A stretch of DNA of 64,000 bases from the NCBI RefSeq assembly GCF_013184805.1, contig NZ_JAATNG010000007.1, positions 186,001-250,000 of the forward strand, written 5' to 3'. A program made the translations under genes and the position numbers. Positions within the stretch are counted from its first letter, which is position 1, and every line of letters begins with the position of its first letter. This document shows, in pieces, positions 17,952 to 25,987 of the stretch. Below the pieces are notes generated by a model. The model saw only the letters and a list, made by a program, of their open reading frames with translations, ran no database searches and was not told where the DNA came from. This DNA comes from Pseudoruegeria sp. HB172150. GTDB taxonomy: Bacteria > Pseudomonadota > Alphaproteobacteria > Rhodobacterales > Rhodobacteraceae.

Positions 17952-18536
17952 ATGACACCCTCCCGCATCCTGTTTACCCTTGCCGTCATGTTGACCGCGA
18001 CCGCCGCCGCCGCCCATACCGGCGAAGGCGCCGCGGGCGGTTTCGCCAGCGGCTTCTTTCACCCGATCTTCGGCTGGGACCACGTGATCGCGATGGTGGC
18101 GGTGGGGCTCTGGGGCGCGTTCCTCGGCCAGCCCGCGATCTGGATTCTGCCGGTAGTGTTCCCGCTGGTCATGGCCATCGGCGGCGCACTGGGCGTCGCG
18201 GGCGTGCCGCTCCCCGCAGTGGAAACCGGCATCGCGCTCTCCGGCATCGTGCTCGGTCTGATGATCGCGCTCGCGGTGCGAGCCCCGCTCTGGGTCGCCG
18301 CGGTGATCGTGGGCATCTTCGCGATCTTCCACGGCCATGCCCACGGCACCGAGTTGCCCGAGGCAGCCAACCCCTATGCCTACGCGGTGGGCTTCGTCAT
18401 CGCCACTGGCCTGCTGCACCTCTGCGGCATCGCGCTCGGCTTCCTGACGCTGCTGCCCTGGGGCAGGAACGCGATCCGCGCCACCGGGGTTGCGATTGCG
18501 GCCATCGGCGGCGCCTTCCTCGTCGGGATTGCATGA
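17952..18536 (+). CDS. HupE/UreJ family metal transporter
   Basis: A 194-residue protein with a signal-like N-terminus ending at AAAAH and about six transmembrane helices. The HupE/UreJ signature HPIFGWDHVIAMVAVG (about residues 36-51) and the second conserved histidine motif IFHGHAHGTELP (about 117-128) are present; both are implicated in nickel or cobalt binding. Placed after cobO, cobalt is the likely substrate, though nickel cannot be excluded. The 190-base gap before it does not contain a recognisable B12 riboswitch. Its stop overlaps the start of the next membrane gene (ATGA). Confidence 0.88.
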   Translation: MTPSRILFTLAVMLTATAAAAHTGEGAAGGFASGFFHPIFGWDHVIAMVAVGLWGAFLGQPAIWILPVVFPLVMAIGGALGVAGVPLPAVETGIALSGIVLGLMIALAVRAPLWVAAVIVGIFAIFHGHAHGTELPEAANPYAYAVGFVIATGLLHLCGIALGFLTLLPWGRNAIRATGVAIAAIGGAFLVGIA

Positions 18537-19150
18537 GGCGCGCCACCACCGCGCTGACCCTCGCCATCGCGCTGCGCCCAGACACGGGCGCGGCGCATGC
18601 GTTTCAGGCCGGCAGCGGCCTCTACACGCAGTTCCTCGAGGGGCTGACTGTCACCCTCACCTATCCCGCCATCCTGCTCTGCCTCCTGCCGATGGGCCTT
18701 CTCGCCGGCGTCTGGCGCTCCGGCGGACTGCTGAGTGTCTGGCACTGGTTCATCGCCGCCCAGGTCGTCGGGATCTTCCTCGCTCCGCTGGTCCCGCCAG
18801 AGATCTATCTCGCCACCCTCTCCCTCGGAATCGTGACGGCGGTGCTGGCCGCGCTCTACCCGCAGCCGCCCCGCACCGTGGTCATCACCCTCGCCGCACT
18901 CACCGGTCTCGTCGCCACCTGCGCCGCCTTCGAGGGGCACGCGCTGCTCGAACCGCCCATCGCCGCCCGCGCCGGCGTGATCCTGGGTGCCAATCTCGCC
19001 CTCTCCGTGGCCGCCGCCCTGCCAGACTCGACACTCGAGCGCTGGCCCTACCCCTGGCTCCGCATCGGCTGGCGCATCGCCGCCAGCTGGCTCGCCGCCA
19101 TTACCGTCATGGTCTTCGCCTTCGAACTGAGCCCCTACCTCAATCCCTGA
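18533..19150 (+). CDS. Unrecognised membrane protein paired with the HupE-like transporter
   Basis: A 205-residue protein whose start overlaps the HupE stop by four bases. It appears to have a cleavable or first hydrophobic N-terminal segment ending near AHAFQAGSG, then about six transmembrane helices (starting LTYPAILLCLLPMGLLAGVW). Conserved-looking polar features are WHWFIAAQ, a central LYPQPPRTV loop, and FEGHALLEPP with a histidine between helices. I do not assign a family. The translational coupling and shared region suggest it is a partner or accessory of the metal transporter. The longer open frame starting at 17855 is out of frame with HupE and not real upstream of 18533. Confidence 0.7.
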   Translation: MRRATTALTLAIALRPDTGAAHAFQAGSGLYTQFLEGLTVTLTYPAILLCLLPMGLLAGVWRSGGLLSVWHWFIAAQVVGIFLAPLVPPEIYLATLSLGIVTAVLAALYPQPPRTVVITLAALTGLVATCAAFEGHALLEPPIAARAGVILGANLALSVAAALPDSTLERWPYPWLRIGWRIAASWLAAITVMVFAFELSPYLNP

Positions 19151-19383
19151 TCCCGAGAGTCGGTTTCGGGGTCACGGTTGCGCAGCACCGCCGAAGGCGG
19201 CTTGACCTTGACGCCGGAACCGACTCGCACACCCTCGATCATGGCAGCCCCCGGCGGCCTTCCCAGCAGAAAGGGAAACTCCGTCACAAGCATCCGGATG
19301 GGTAATTGCGACGCGCCACCACAACCCGCCTCTGCCAAAGCCAAAGCAACGGCGCAGAGACAAACCGCCCCGCGCCGGCGGCG

Positions 19384-21030
19384 CTACTTAACAGCCGCCG
19401 CCCGCACCTCGCTCAGTGTCTGCGTCGCCGTCAGCATCTCCGGGTCCAGCCGCAGCTCAATCACCGCGACTGTCCCCGACGCCCGCGCCGCCTCGAAGGC
19501 CGCCGGGAAATCCGCCCCGTCCTCCACCACGGCGCCGAACCCGCCATAGGCCCGCGCCAGGGCCGCATAGTCGGGGCTCAAACACTCCGTCCCCGACACC
19601 CGCCCCGGGTAATTCCGTTCCTGGTGCATTCGGATCGTCCCGTAGCGCCCGTTATTCGCCACCACCACGATCGGCGTCGCCCCGAACTGCACGGCGGTCG
19701 ACATCTCGTTCAGGGTCATCTGGAAACAGCCATCCCCCGCCATGCAGACGACCACCCGTTCCGGGTGCTGCAGAGACGCCGCGATCGCCGCCGGAAACCC
19801 GTATCCCATGGAGCCCGACGTCGGCGCCACCTGCGTCCCATACCGCCGGAACCGGTAATATCGCTGCAGGAACACGGCGTAGTTCCCCGCCCCGTTGGTC
19901 AAAACGGAATCCTCCGGCAAGGTCTCCGCCAGCCAGCCGACCACCTGCTCCAGCTTCACAGCTCCCGGCGTCTCTGCCGGGTCCAGCCAGCCTTCGTAAT
20001 CCGCCCGCGCCGCCGCCTGCCACGCCCCCCAGTCCCCGGCTTTCGGAGCCTGCGCCAGCCGCGCCAGCACGTCCGGAGCCCGCGCCGCCACCGCCAGATC
20101 ACAGCGATACACGGACCCCGGCGTCTCCGGCTCGGGATGCACATGCGCAATCCGCTTGCCCGGCATCGCGGGGTCCAGAGACTCATAGCCTTGAGTCACG
20201 CAATCCCCGATCCGCGACCCCAGCACCAGCAGCGCATCCGCCTCGCGCAGCCGCGCAAACAGCTTCGGATTGCCCCCGACCCCCAGGTCGCCGGCATAGC
20301 AGGACGACCCGTTGTCGATGTAATCCTGCCGCCGGAACGACACCGCCACCGGCAGCCCCTGCGCCTCGCCGAAGGTGGCAAGGTCCCGCGCCGCTTCGGC
20401 GGACCAGCCCGGCCCGCCAGCCACCACCAAGGGCTTCTCCGCCGACCCCAGGAACCCCAGCAAGGCAGACACCTGCCCGTCGCTCACACCCGCCACGGCC
20501 GCCGCTGTCGGCGCCAGGTCCGGCGCATCCGACACGTCCGACAGCATGTCCTCCGGCAGGGCCAGTACCACCGGCCCCGGCCGCCCGGACATCGCCACGT
20601 GGAACGCCCGGTTCACGTATTCCGGGATCCGGTCCGTCTGCTCGATCTCCGCCACCCACTTGGCCAGCGGCCCGAACATCGCCCGGTAATCCACCTCCTG
20701 GAATGCCTCGCGGTCCCGGTGGCCCCGCGCGATCTGCCCGACGAACAGGATCATCGGCGTCGAATCCTGCCGCGCCACATGCACGCCGGCCGAAGCATTC
20801 GTCGCCCCCGGCCCCCGCGTCACGAAGGCGATCCCCGGCCGCCCGGTCAGCTTCCCCGTCGCCTCGGCCATCATCGCGGCACCGCCTTCCTGCCGGCACA
20901 CGACATTCGTGATCCCGCTCTCGTAGAACCCGTCCAGCGCCGCCAGGAAACTCTCGCCGGGCACCGAGAACACCCGCTCCACCCCATGCGCCGCCAGCGC
21001 ATCCGTCAGTATCTTGCCGCCGTGCCGCAT
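19384..21030 (-). CDS. Thiamine-diphosphate-dependent acetolactate synthase-like enzyme
   Basis: A 548-residue member of the POX/AHAS/benzoylformate decarboxylase family. The catalytic Glu is in FSVPGESF (E26), the central FAD/linker domain contains PLVVAGGPGW, and the ThDP-binding motif runs from AGDGCFQM to VANNGRYG. No regulatory subunit (ilvH) is adjacent, so a biosynthetic AHAS is unlikely; homologues are annotated as thiamine pyrophosphate-binding proteins of uncertain substrate. The ATG at 21030 was chosen for the GGAGG six bases upstream. It is divergent from the FMN reductase gene. Confidence 0.88.
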   Translation of the reverse strand: MRHGGKILTDALAAHGVERVFSVPGESFLAALDGFYESGITNVVCRQEGGAAMMAEATGKLTGRPGIAFVTRGPGATNASAGVHVARQDSTPMILFVGQIARGHRDREAFQEVDYRAMFGPLAKWVAEIEQTDRIPEYVNRAFHVAMSGRPGPVVLALPEDMLSDVSDAPDLAPTAAAVAGVSDGQVSALLGFLGSAEKPLVVAGGPGWSAEAARDLATFGEAQGLPVAVSFRRQDYIDNGSSCYAGDLGVGGNPKLFARLREADALLVLGSRIGDCVTQGYESLDPAMPGKRIAHVHPEPETPGSVYRCDLAVAARAPDVLARLAQAPKAGDWGAWQAAARADYEGWLDPAETPGAVKLEQVVGWLAETLPEDSVLTNGAGNYAVFLQRYYRFRRYGTQVAPTSGSMGYGFPAAIAASLQHPERVVVCMAGDGCFQMTLNEMSTAVQFGATPIVVVANNGRYGTIRMHQERNYPGRVSGTECLSPDYAALARAYGGFGAVVEDGADFPAAFEAARASGTVAVIELRLDPEMLTATQTLSEVRAAAVK

Positions 21031-21164
21031 CGCTGCCTCCTGCTCCCGGTCATCGCGCGCCACCATTCCATCCGCCCCGGGGAACGGCAAGCCTTGCCCT
21101 TCGCCCGCGCGTCGCTACCCTGAGCCGCGACCCCGGAACGGGCAGGAAACGGAAAGGGACGGAC

Positions 21165-21725
21165 ATGGCGGACCACACAATTCTCGGCATCCCCGGCGCG
21201 CTGCGGGCGGGCTCCACCAACCGCCAGCTTCTGGCCGAGGCGATCCGCCTCTACGGCCCCGCCGAGGTGACCATCGCCGACCTGCGCCTGCCGCTCTATG
21301 ACGGCGACCTGGAAACGTCAGAGGGCATCCCCGACGCCGTCACTACGCTCCACGCCCAGATCCGCGACGCCGATGCGGTGATCATCTCCAGCCCGGAATA
21401 CAACCGCGCCATTACCGGCGTGCTGAAGAACGCCCTCGACTGGGTCAGCCGCGTGAAGGGAGGCCCGTGGGCCGGCAAACCCGTCGCCGTGATGTCCGCC
21501 AATGACGGCCGCGCCGGCGGCGAGGTCGGCCAGTACACCGTCCGCCACGCCCTTACTCCGTTCCGCCCCAAATTCATCCTCGGCCCCGTCGTCGCCGTCG
21601 CCGACAGCTCCAACGCCTTCGACGAGGACGGCCGGCTGAAGGACGAGCGCTACGTGAAGGCGCTGACCGCTATGATGGAGACGCTGAGGGCGGAGGTGGA
21701 GTTGGGGCGTCAGAGTACAAGATGA
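21165..21725 (+). CDS. NADPH-dependent FMN reductase
   Basis: A 186-residue flavodoxin-fold protein of the SsuE/chromate-reductase family (COG0431). The FMN phosphate loop is GALRAGSTNRQLL (about 9-21), followed by the family motif ISSPEYNRAITGVLKNALDWVSR (about 76-98) and KPVAVMSANDG. Such enzymes reduce FMN, quinones or azo/chromate compounds with NADPH. The start has GGAAAGGGACGGAC upstream. It reads toward the AT-rich gene at 21746, which lies on the other strand; the two genes converge with about 20 bases between them. Confidence 0.9.
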   Translation: MADHTILGIPGALRAGSTNRQLLAEAIRLYGPAEVTIADLRLPLYDGDLETSEGIPDAVTTLHAQIRDADAVIISSPEYNRAITGVLKNALDWVSRVKGGPWAGKPVAVMSANDGRAGGEVGQYTVRHALTPFRPKFILGPVVAVADSSNAFDEDGRLKDERYVKALTAMMETLRAEVELGRQSTR

Positions 21726-21745
21726 TACAATGTTTGTGCTTGGTC

Positions 21746-22528
21746 CTATTGCTTGCCAGTGCTTTCCACGGTCGAGTTGTACGTCGGGCTACGTGGAACA
21801 ATGATGTTAGAGAAGTACGAGACGAGACCACGCTCCTCCGCAAGTACAGCGGGCTCAACTGCCTGGAATTCACCGACCTCATTCTCTTGGCTGTACTCGA
21901 AACAAACTTCGTCTGGATCAAAGTTCGTGCCTTCACCGCAGCCACCGGCAGCCTTGCTACGGGCCCGCACCTTAACTTCCACACAATCTTTAAAGAATAG
22001 AAGGAGTTTTTGACACCTTGGCATAGCGCGTGAAACTGTATTAATGTGTATCGCATCAATACCGTCTTTGTTCCTTAAGAAAAGCGTAAATATGTCTGAT
22101 ATTTTTTCCCCGGGTTGAAGTATGCAGTTCGGAAAATGAAAGTTTCTATACACGGTTTCGCCTACACCTTGAAATAATCTTGTATGAAGGCTTATCACAG
22201 ATCCGCCAACCAAATCAAAATCTATTTCTTCCGGCTTTAATCGACCTTGTTCGTTAAGAGAAATTGATTTAACTTCACTTGCGGTCAAAAGTAATGAAAT
22301 TTCATCTTCGCTTTCGTTTACCGCATCAACTCTAATCGTAATGTAGTCAAAGCTATCGCCTCCCTTTAATATACTGCCGCGATCAATGATATGATTGCTT
22401 AAATTTACGTGTCGCTCCTTATCCCTATCCTCGATACCAAAAACTAAAAGAATCCACACCCCGCCAACGATAATTGCAATGGACTGAATGATCTTGCTGC
22501 AAGTTTCGACAATGTCTTTGAATTCCAT
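21746..22528 (-). CDS. AT-rich hypothetical protein with N-terminal membrane helix
   Basis: No family recognised. The 260-residue protein begins with a short cytoplasmic tail and one transmembrane helix (SIAIIVGGVWILLVFGI, about residues 16-32), followed by a soluble domain with a predicted beta-rich pattern (FDYITIRVDAVNESEDEISLLL, PEEIDFDLVGGSVISL, NCILQPGEKISDIFTLFL). This resembles membrane-anchored proteins of accessory islands. Codon use is strikingly AT-rich (TTT, AAA, ATA frequent) compared with all neighbours, a clear sign of recent transfer. It is followed upstream by a 370-base gap with palindromes. Confidence 0.75.
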   Translation of the reverse strand: MEFKDIVETCSKIIQSIAIIVGGVWILLVFGIEDRDKERHVNLSNHIIDRGSILKGGDSFDYITIRVDAVNESEDEISLLLTASEVKSISLNEQGRLKPEEIDFDLVGGSVISLHTRLFQGVGETVYRNFHFPNCILQPGEKISDIFTLFLRNKDGIDAIHINTVSRAMPRCQKLLLFFKDCVEVKVRARSKAAGGCGEGTNFDPDEVCFEYSQENEVGEFQAVEPAVLAEERGLVSYFSNIIVPRSPTYNSTVESTGKQ

Positions 22529-22901
22529 ATCTGAAATCCTATATTATCTAATATAATAAAAAACTATAACACACGATCTAAGAGTCGCAAAGCAGGGCTA
22601 TACGTGTGGCCGCGTCTCCCGACTGCTCTGGTGCAAAGCGGTCTACGCAGCATTCATCATCTTCGGTCGAGATCAGCATTCGTAGGTTAGGTGCTCGCAG
22701 CTTTCTTCACTCACACCAACCCGTAGGGTGCGCATTCATGCGCACCGCCCCCTCCCCAATCACACGCACCATCCCCTCCGCACGGCCCAAACCCGACCAC
22801 GCAACGCCCCGGACCCGCGTACACACCCCCCGTGTACGGCCTGTGTACATCCCGTGTACGCCCGGTGCCCCTTAACGAACGGTTTCCGGCCCGTCCCCCG
22901 A
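22529..22901. other. Intergenic gap with palindromic repeat and GTGTAC array
   Basis: No gene is supported here. The part next to 22528 is AT-rich and would hold the promoter of the reverse-strand gene. Further right are a 20-base palindrome GGTGCGCAT-TC-ATGCGCACC (22727-22746) and three GTGTAC hexamers exactly 11 bases apart (22832, 22843, 22854) preceded by GTACAC (22819). The short open frames across it are shadows. Confidence 0.7.
22727..22746. repeat. GGTGCGCAT palindrome of a common proteobacterial type
   Basis: GGTGCGCAT (22727-22735) and ATGCGCACC (22738-22746) are exact reverse complements with a two-base centre, preceded by CCGTAG. Sequences of the form GTAGGGTGCGCAT..ATGCGCACC recur in many proteobacterial genomes as short repetitive palindromes; here it marks the edge of the AT-rich island. 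Confidence 0.6.
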
Positions 22902-23294
22902 TCACCCGGCCACTGACACCTCGATCAAATTCCCATCCGGATCCCGAACGTAAAGAGAGGTCAGCGGCCCCGTCGCTCCGGTGCGCGCCACCGGCCCGTC
23001 CAAGACCTCCACCGAGTGCCGCCCGAAATGCTCCTGCCACTCCGCCAACGGCACTTCGGTCAGGAAACACAGGTCCGCCGAGCCCGGCACCGGCCGCGCC
23101 GCCTTCGGCTCGAATTCCGCCCCCGCCTGATGCAGGTTTATCTTCTGCGATCCAAAGCTCAGCGCCACGCGCGGCGTGCCATCTCCGCCGTGGAAATCCT
23201 CCCGCACCATGCCCAGAACTTCGGTATAAAACTCGACCGCCCCGTCGATGCTCTCCACCGTCAGAACCAGATGATCCAGCGCGATCACAGCCAT
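22902..23294 (-). CDS. VOC family protein (glyoxalase/dioxygenase fold)
   Basis: A 130-residue vicinal-oxygen-chelate protein with two beta-alpha-beta-beta-beta modules: ALDHLVLTVESIDGAVEFYTEVLGM at the N-terminus and VRDPDGNLIEVS at the C-terminus. Metal ligands would be H8, the Gln/His near KINLHQAG and E126. Homologues are annotated as VOC family virulence or glyoxalase-like proteins; the reaction is unknown. It starts 39 bases from the divergent hot-dog dehydratase gene. Confidence 0.85.
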   Translation of the reverse strand: MAVIALDHLVLTVESIDGAVEFYTEVLGMVREDFHGGDGTPRVALSFGSQKINLHQAGAEFEPKAARPVPGSADLCFLTEVPLAEWQEHFGRHSVEVLDGPVARTGATGPLTSLYVRDPDGNLIEVSVAG

Positions 23295-23332
23295 TTGCCC
23301 AATCCCTTTCCCGCCGCTACGGTCGCGGCATC

Positions 23333-24145
23333 ATGCACGAAAGCGTCGGCCGCTCCCAAACCCTGACATGCGCGCTGGATCCGGCCCGGGCCGCGGCGCT
23401 GCACGCAACGCTCGACCGCCCCGGCCCGCCGCCCGGCGCCGGCGACCCTCTGCCGCCGTTCTGGCACCAGATCTATTTCTGGGAGGCCCGCCGTCCAGCC
23501 GACCTTGGCCCCGACGGCCACCCCGCTACCGGCACCGGCCTGATCCCAGATCTCGGCCTGCCGCAGCGGATGTGGGCCGGCGGCCGCCTCGCCTTCCACG
23601 CGGCACCCCGCCTCGGCGCCCCCGCCGAAAAGACCACGACTATCGAGAACGTCACCGAGAAATCCGGCCGCACCGGCCGTCTCGGCTTCGTCACGCTGCG
23701 CCACGAGATCACCCAGGACGGCCGCCTCTGCGTCACCGAGCACCAGGATCTCGTCTATCGCGAGCCGCCGGAAGACCGCACCCCCGTCGCACCGCCGCAG
23801 GCCCCCACCGACGAGCTTCACAGCCAGACGATCACCTTCACCACCACCCTGCTCTTCCGCTACTCGGCCTTGACCTTCAACGGGCACCGCATCCATTACG
23901 ACCTCGACTACGCCACCGGGACCGAAGGCTACGCCGGCCTCGTCACCCACGGCCCGCTCCTCGCGCAGCTCCTGATCCATTTCGCCGAAAAACACCTCGG
24001 ACCGCTCGCCGGGTTCACCTTCCGCGGCACCGCCCCCCTGATGCATTTCGAATCCGCCACCCTCTGCCTCGGTCGCGAAAACCGTCTCTGGGTTCGCGCC
24101 GCCGATGGCCGCCAATGCATGGAAGCCACCGCCACCCCGGCCTGA
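23333..24145 (+). CDS. FAS1-like/MaoC hot-dog dehydratase, mesaconyl-C4-CoA hydratase type
   Basis: A 270-residue protein with an N-terminal degenerate hot-dog domain (PPFWHQIYFWEA, GGRLAFHAAPRLG) and a C-terminal MaoC-like domain with the hydratase motif FNGHRIHYDLDYAT (about residues 182-195) carrying the catalytic Asp/His, followed by LVTHGPLLAQLL. The architecture matches the FAS1-like dehydratase family that includes Chloroflexus mesaconyl-C4-CoA hydratase and fungal Htd2. In this organism a role in C4/C5 dicarboxyl-CoA or fatty acyl-CoA hydration is plausible. The ATG at 23333 was chosen; the frame extends upstream through the VOC gene without support. A dispersed repeat follows the stop. 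Confidence 0.85.
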   Translation: MHESVGRSQTLTCALDPARAAALHATLDRPGPPPGAGDPLPPFWHQIYFWEARRPADLGPDGHPATGTGLIPDLGLPQRMWAGGRLAFHAAPRLGAPAEKTTTIENVTEKSGRTGRLGFVTLRHEITQDGRLCVTEHQDLVYREPPEDRTPVAPPQAPTDELHSQTITFTTTLLFRYSALTFNGHRIHYDLDYATGTEGYAGLVTHGPLLAQLLIHFAEKHLGPLAGFTFRGTAPLMHFESATLCLGRENRLWVRAADGRQCMEATATPA

Positions 24146-24160
24146 CAGGCGCGCACCCCC

Positions 24161-24204
24161 TGCTTCTTCTGGTCAAAAATATCCCCGCCAGAGGCTCCCG
24201 CACC
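24161..24204 (+). repeat. Dispersed repeat, copy C
   Basis: TGCTTCTTCTGGTCAA followed by AAATATCCCCGCCAGAGGC matches the copies at 9243, 10779 and 37035. It lies 15 bases after the dehydratase stop and just before the converging FAD oxidoreductase end, so it may serve at the 3' ends of the two transcripts. Confidence 0.8.
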
Positions 24205-24228
24205 CGCCACCAGAACGCCGCCGGGACC

Positions 24229-25272
24229 TCAGAGATTATCCTCCACCCGGAACCCTTCCGGCACCGCGTCGTGCCCCTCCAGCACCAGATCGGCGATCAC
24301 CGCGCCCACCTTGGGCGCCATGCCGAAACCGATCTTGAACCCGCCATTCGCAATGAAATGCCCGTCCCGCCCCGGCCAGCCCCCCAGCATCGGCGCCCGG
24401 CTCCTGGCCCGTGGCCGCACCCCGGCACAGCGCTGCATCACCTTGGCGCCATAGAGCACCGGGCAGGCCGCCACCGCCCGCTCCACCAGCGCATCCGCCG
24501 CCGCATCCACGGCATCCGGTGCATCGAACTCCCGCTCGCTGGTTGACCCAACCGCCACGGTCCCGTCCGCATGCGGCACGATATGCAGCCCGTCCACGAA
24601 CAGCTGCGCCTTGTCATGGGCGTCGAAGCGCAGCGACACCGCCTGCCCCTTCACCCCGTTGCCGACATCGCGTCCCAGCTCCTCCGACAACGCGATCAAC
24701 CCCTCATACCCCGTCGCCCAGACAACCGGCCCGTCCCCCGGCGCATCGCCAACCTCCACCGCGCCGCCCAAAGCCTGCACCGCCCCCGCAAGGCTCTCGC
24801 AGCAGCGCCGCGGATGCGCCCGAGCCGTCAGCGTGTCCCAGATATACAGCCCCGTCGCGCTCTCCGGCCGCCAGTCGCCGGCGTCCACCGCATCCACGAC
24901 CGTCCAGTCTGCCGCGTCGCCCCACAGCTCCCGCGCCGTCTCTTCCCGAGCCAGCGCCAGCCCGACGGCGGCCTCATCCGGAATGGGCTGCAGCCGCCCC
25001 AGCCGCGCGTAACCCGATTGCACACCCGACAGCGCATCCGCCTCTTTCCAGAAAGCCTCCGCCATCAGCAGGCTCTCCAGCTGGAACGCCTTCTTCGAAT
25101 TCCAGTTCTCCGGCACATGCGGCGCCAGCGCGCCGACCACCCCGCCCGACGAACCCGCCGCCACGCCGCGCCTGTCCAGCACCCGCACCGTTGCGCCCCG
25201 CCGTGCGCAGGCAAATGCCACCGACAGGCCGAAGATCCCCGCCCCCATCACCGTCACGTCGGCCATTGCCAT
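24229..25272 (-). CDS. FAD-dependent oxidoreductase, MnmC C-terminal-domain type
   Basis: A 347-residue DAO-family flavoprotein with the FAD dinucleotide motif VMGAGIFGLSVAFACARRGA (residues 7-26), second motif region AGSSGGVVGALAPH, and the C-terminal RPRARSRAPMLGG...IANGGFKIGFGMAPK. It resembles the oxidase domain of MnmC, which removes carboxymethyl from cmnm5U34 of tRNA, and it is divergent from mnmD, the methyltransferase half. Thus the two MnmC domains are probably separate genes here. Glycine-oxidase-like amine oxidation is the alternative. Start at 25272 has GGAAGGG upstream; a second ATG lies two codons on. Confidence 0.82.
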   Translation of the reverse strand: MAMADVTVMGAGIFGLSVAFACARRGATVRVLDRRGVAAGSSGGVVGALAPHVPENWNSKKAFQLESLLMAEAFWKEADALSGVQSGYARLGRLQPIPDEAAVGLALAREETARELWGDAADWTVVDAVDAGDWRPESATGLYIWDTLTARAHPRRCCESLAGAVQALGGAVEVGDAPGDGPVVWATGYEGLIALSEELGRDVGNGVKGQAVSLRFDAHDKAQLFVDGLHIVPHADGTVAVGSTSEREFDAPDAVDAAADALVERAVAACPVLYGAKVMQRCAGVRPRARSRAPMLGGWPGRDGHFIANGGFKIGFGMAPKVGAVIADLVLEGHDAVPEGFRVEDNL

Positions 25273-25321
25273 TGTCCGGACCCTTCCGCATTGTCGCCGC
25301 CGCAACCTTCTAGGCCATCCG

Positions 25322-25987
25322 ATGCCCGAAACCCAAGTGACAGAATGGAAAGGCGCAGTGCCGGTCTCCACCCGGTTCGACGACCCGTACTATTCACTGG
25401 ACAACGGGCTGGCCGAAACACGCCATGTCTTCCTCGCCGGGAACGGTCTGCCGGGGCGGTTCACACCGGGCTTCCGCATCGCCGAACTGGGCTTCGGCAC
25501 CGGGCTCAACATGTTGACCGCTCTGCAGGCATGGCGGCAATCCGGCACCGAAGGACGGCTCCGCTATACCAGTTTCGAGGCTTTCCCCCTCCCCGCCGCC
25601 GACCTGACCCGCGCGCTGGAACAGTTCCCCGAGCTCGCGCCCATCGCCACCCCGCTGATCGACGCGTGGACCAGGGGCGACCGCCGCATCACGACGGAAC
25701 AACTCGACGCCGAAATCATCGAGGGCGATGCCCGAAAGACCCTGTCCAAATGGAATGACAAGGCGAACGCCTGGTTCCTCGACGGCTTCTCTCCCGCCAA
25801 GAACCCCGAACTCTGGGAGGCCGATCTGCTGACAGAGGTCGCCCGCCACACCGCCCCCGGCGGCACCGCGGCCACCTATACCGCCGCCGGCTTCGTCCGC
25901 CGCAATCTCGAAGCGGCCGGTTTCGCCGTCACCCGCAGCCCCGGCTTCGGCCGCAAGCGCCACATGACCACGGCGGTCCTGACGTGA
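25322..25987 (+). CDS. mnmD: tRNA (5-methylaminomethyl-2-thiouridine)(34)-methyltransferase MnmD
   Basis: A 221-residue SAM-dependent methyltransferase corresponding to the N-terminal domain of E. coli MnmC. Visible motifs: the N-terminal PVSTRFDDPYYSLDNGLAETRHVFL, the SAM-binding ELGFGTGLNML (about 55-65), and the family hallmark LDGFSPAKNPELW (about 155-167). It makes mnm5s2U at the wobble position. Divergent from the FAD oxidase half; its TGA overlaps the GTG start of the following EamA exporter. Confidence 0.92.
   Translation: MPETQVTEWKGAVPVSTRFDDPYYSLDNGLAETRHVFLAGNGLPGRFTPGFRIAELGFGTGLNMLTALQAWRQSGTEGRLRYTSFEAFPLPAADLTRALEQFPELAPIATPLIDAWTRGDRRITTEQLDAEIIEGDARKTLSKWNDKANAWFLDGFSPAKNPELWEADLLTEVARHTAPGGTAATYTAAGFVRRNLEAAGFAVTRSPGFGRKRHMTTAVLT

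Noticed and set aside
19135-19344. Small reverse-strand frame of 69 codons after the HupE partner
   Set aside because: No ribosome site and no family recognised; it overlaps the 3' end of the coding gene at 18533. Possibly coding but not supportable.
19306-21123. 605-codon plus-strand frame opposite the ThDP enzyme
   Set aside because: Antisense to a gene with clear ThDP and FAD-like motifs; Arg/His/Pro-rich shadow.
21722-22000. Plus-strand 92-codon frame overlapping the FMN reductase stop
   Set aside because: Antisense to the AT-rich gene at 21746 and has no domain or ribosome site of its own.
22602-22720. Possible transposase or IS remnant in the gap after the AT-rich gene
   Set aside because: No inverted-repeat ends, no translatable DDE or HUH motif; the sequence only superficially resembles IS-end DNA.
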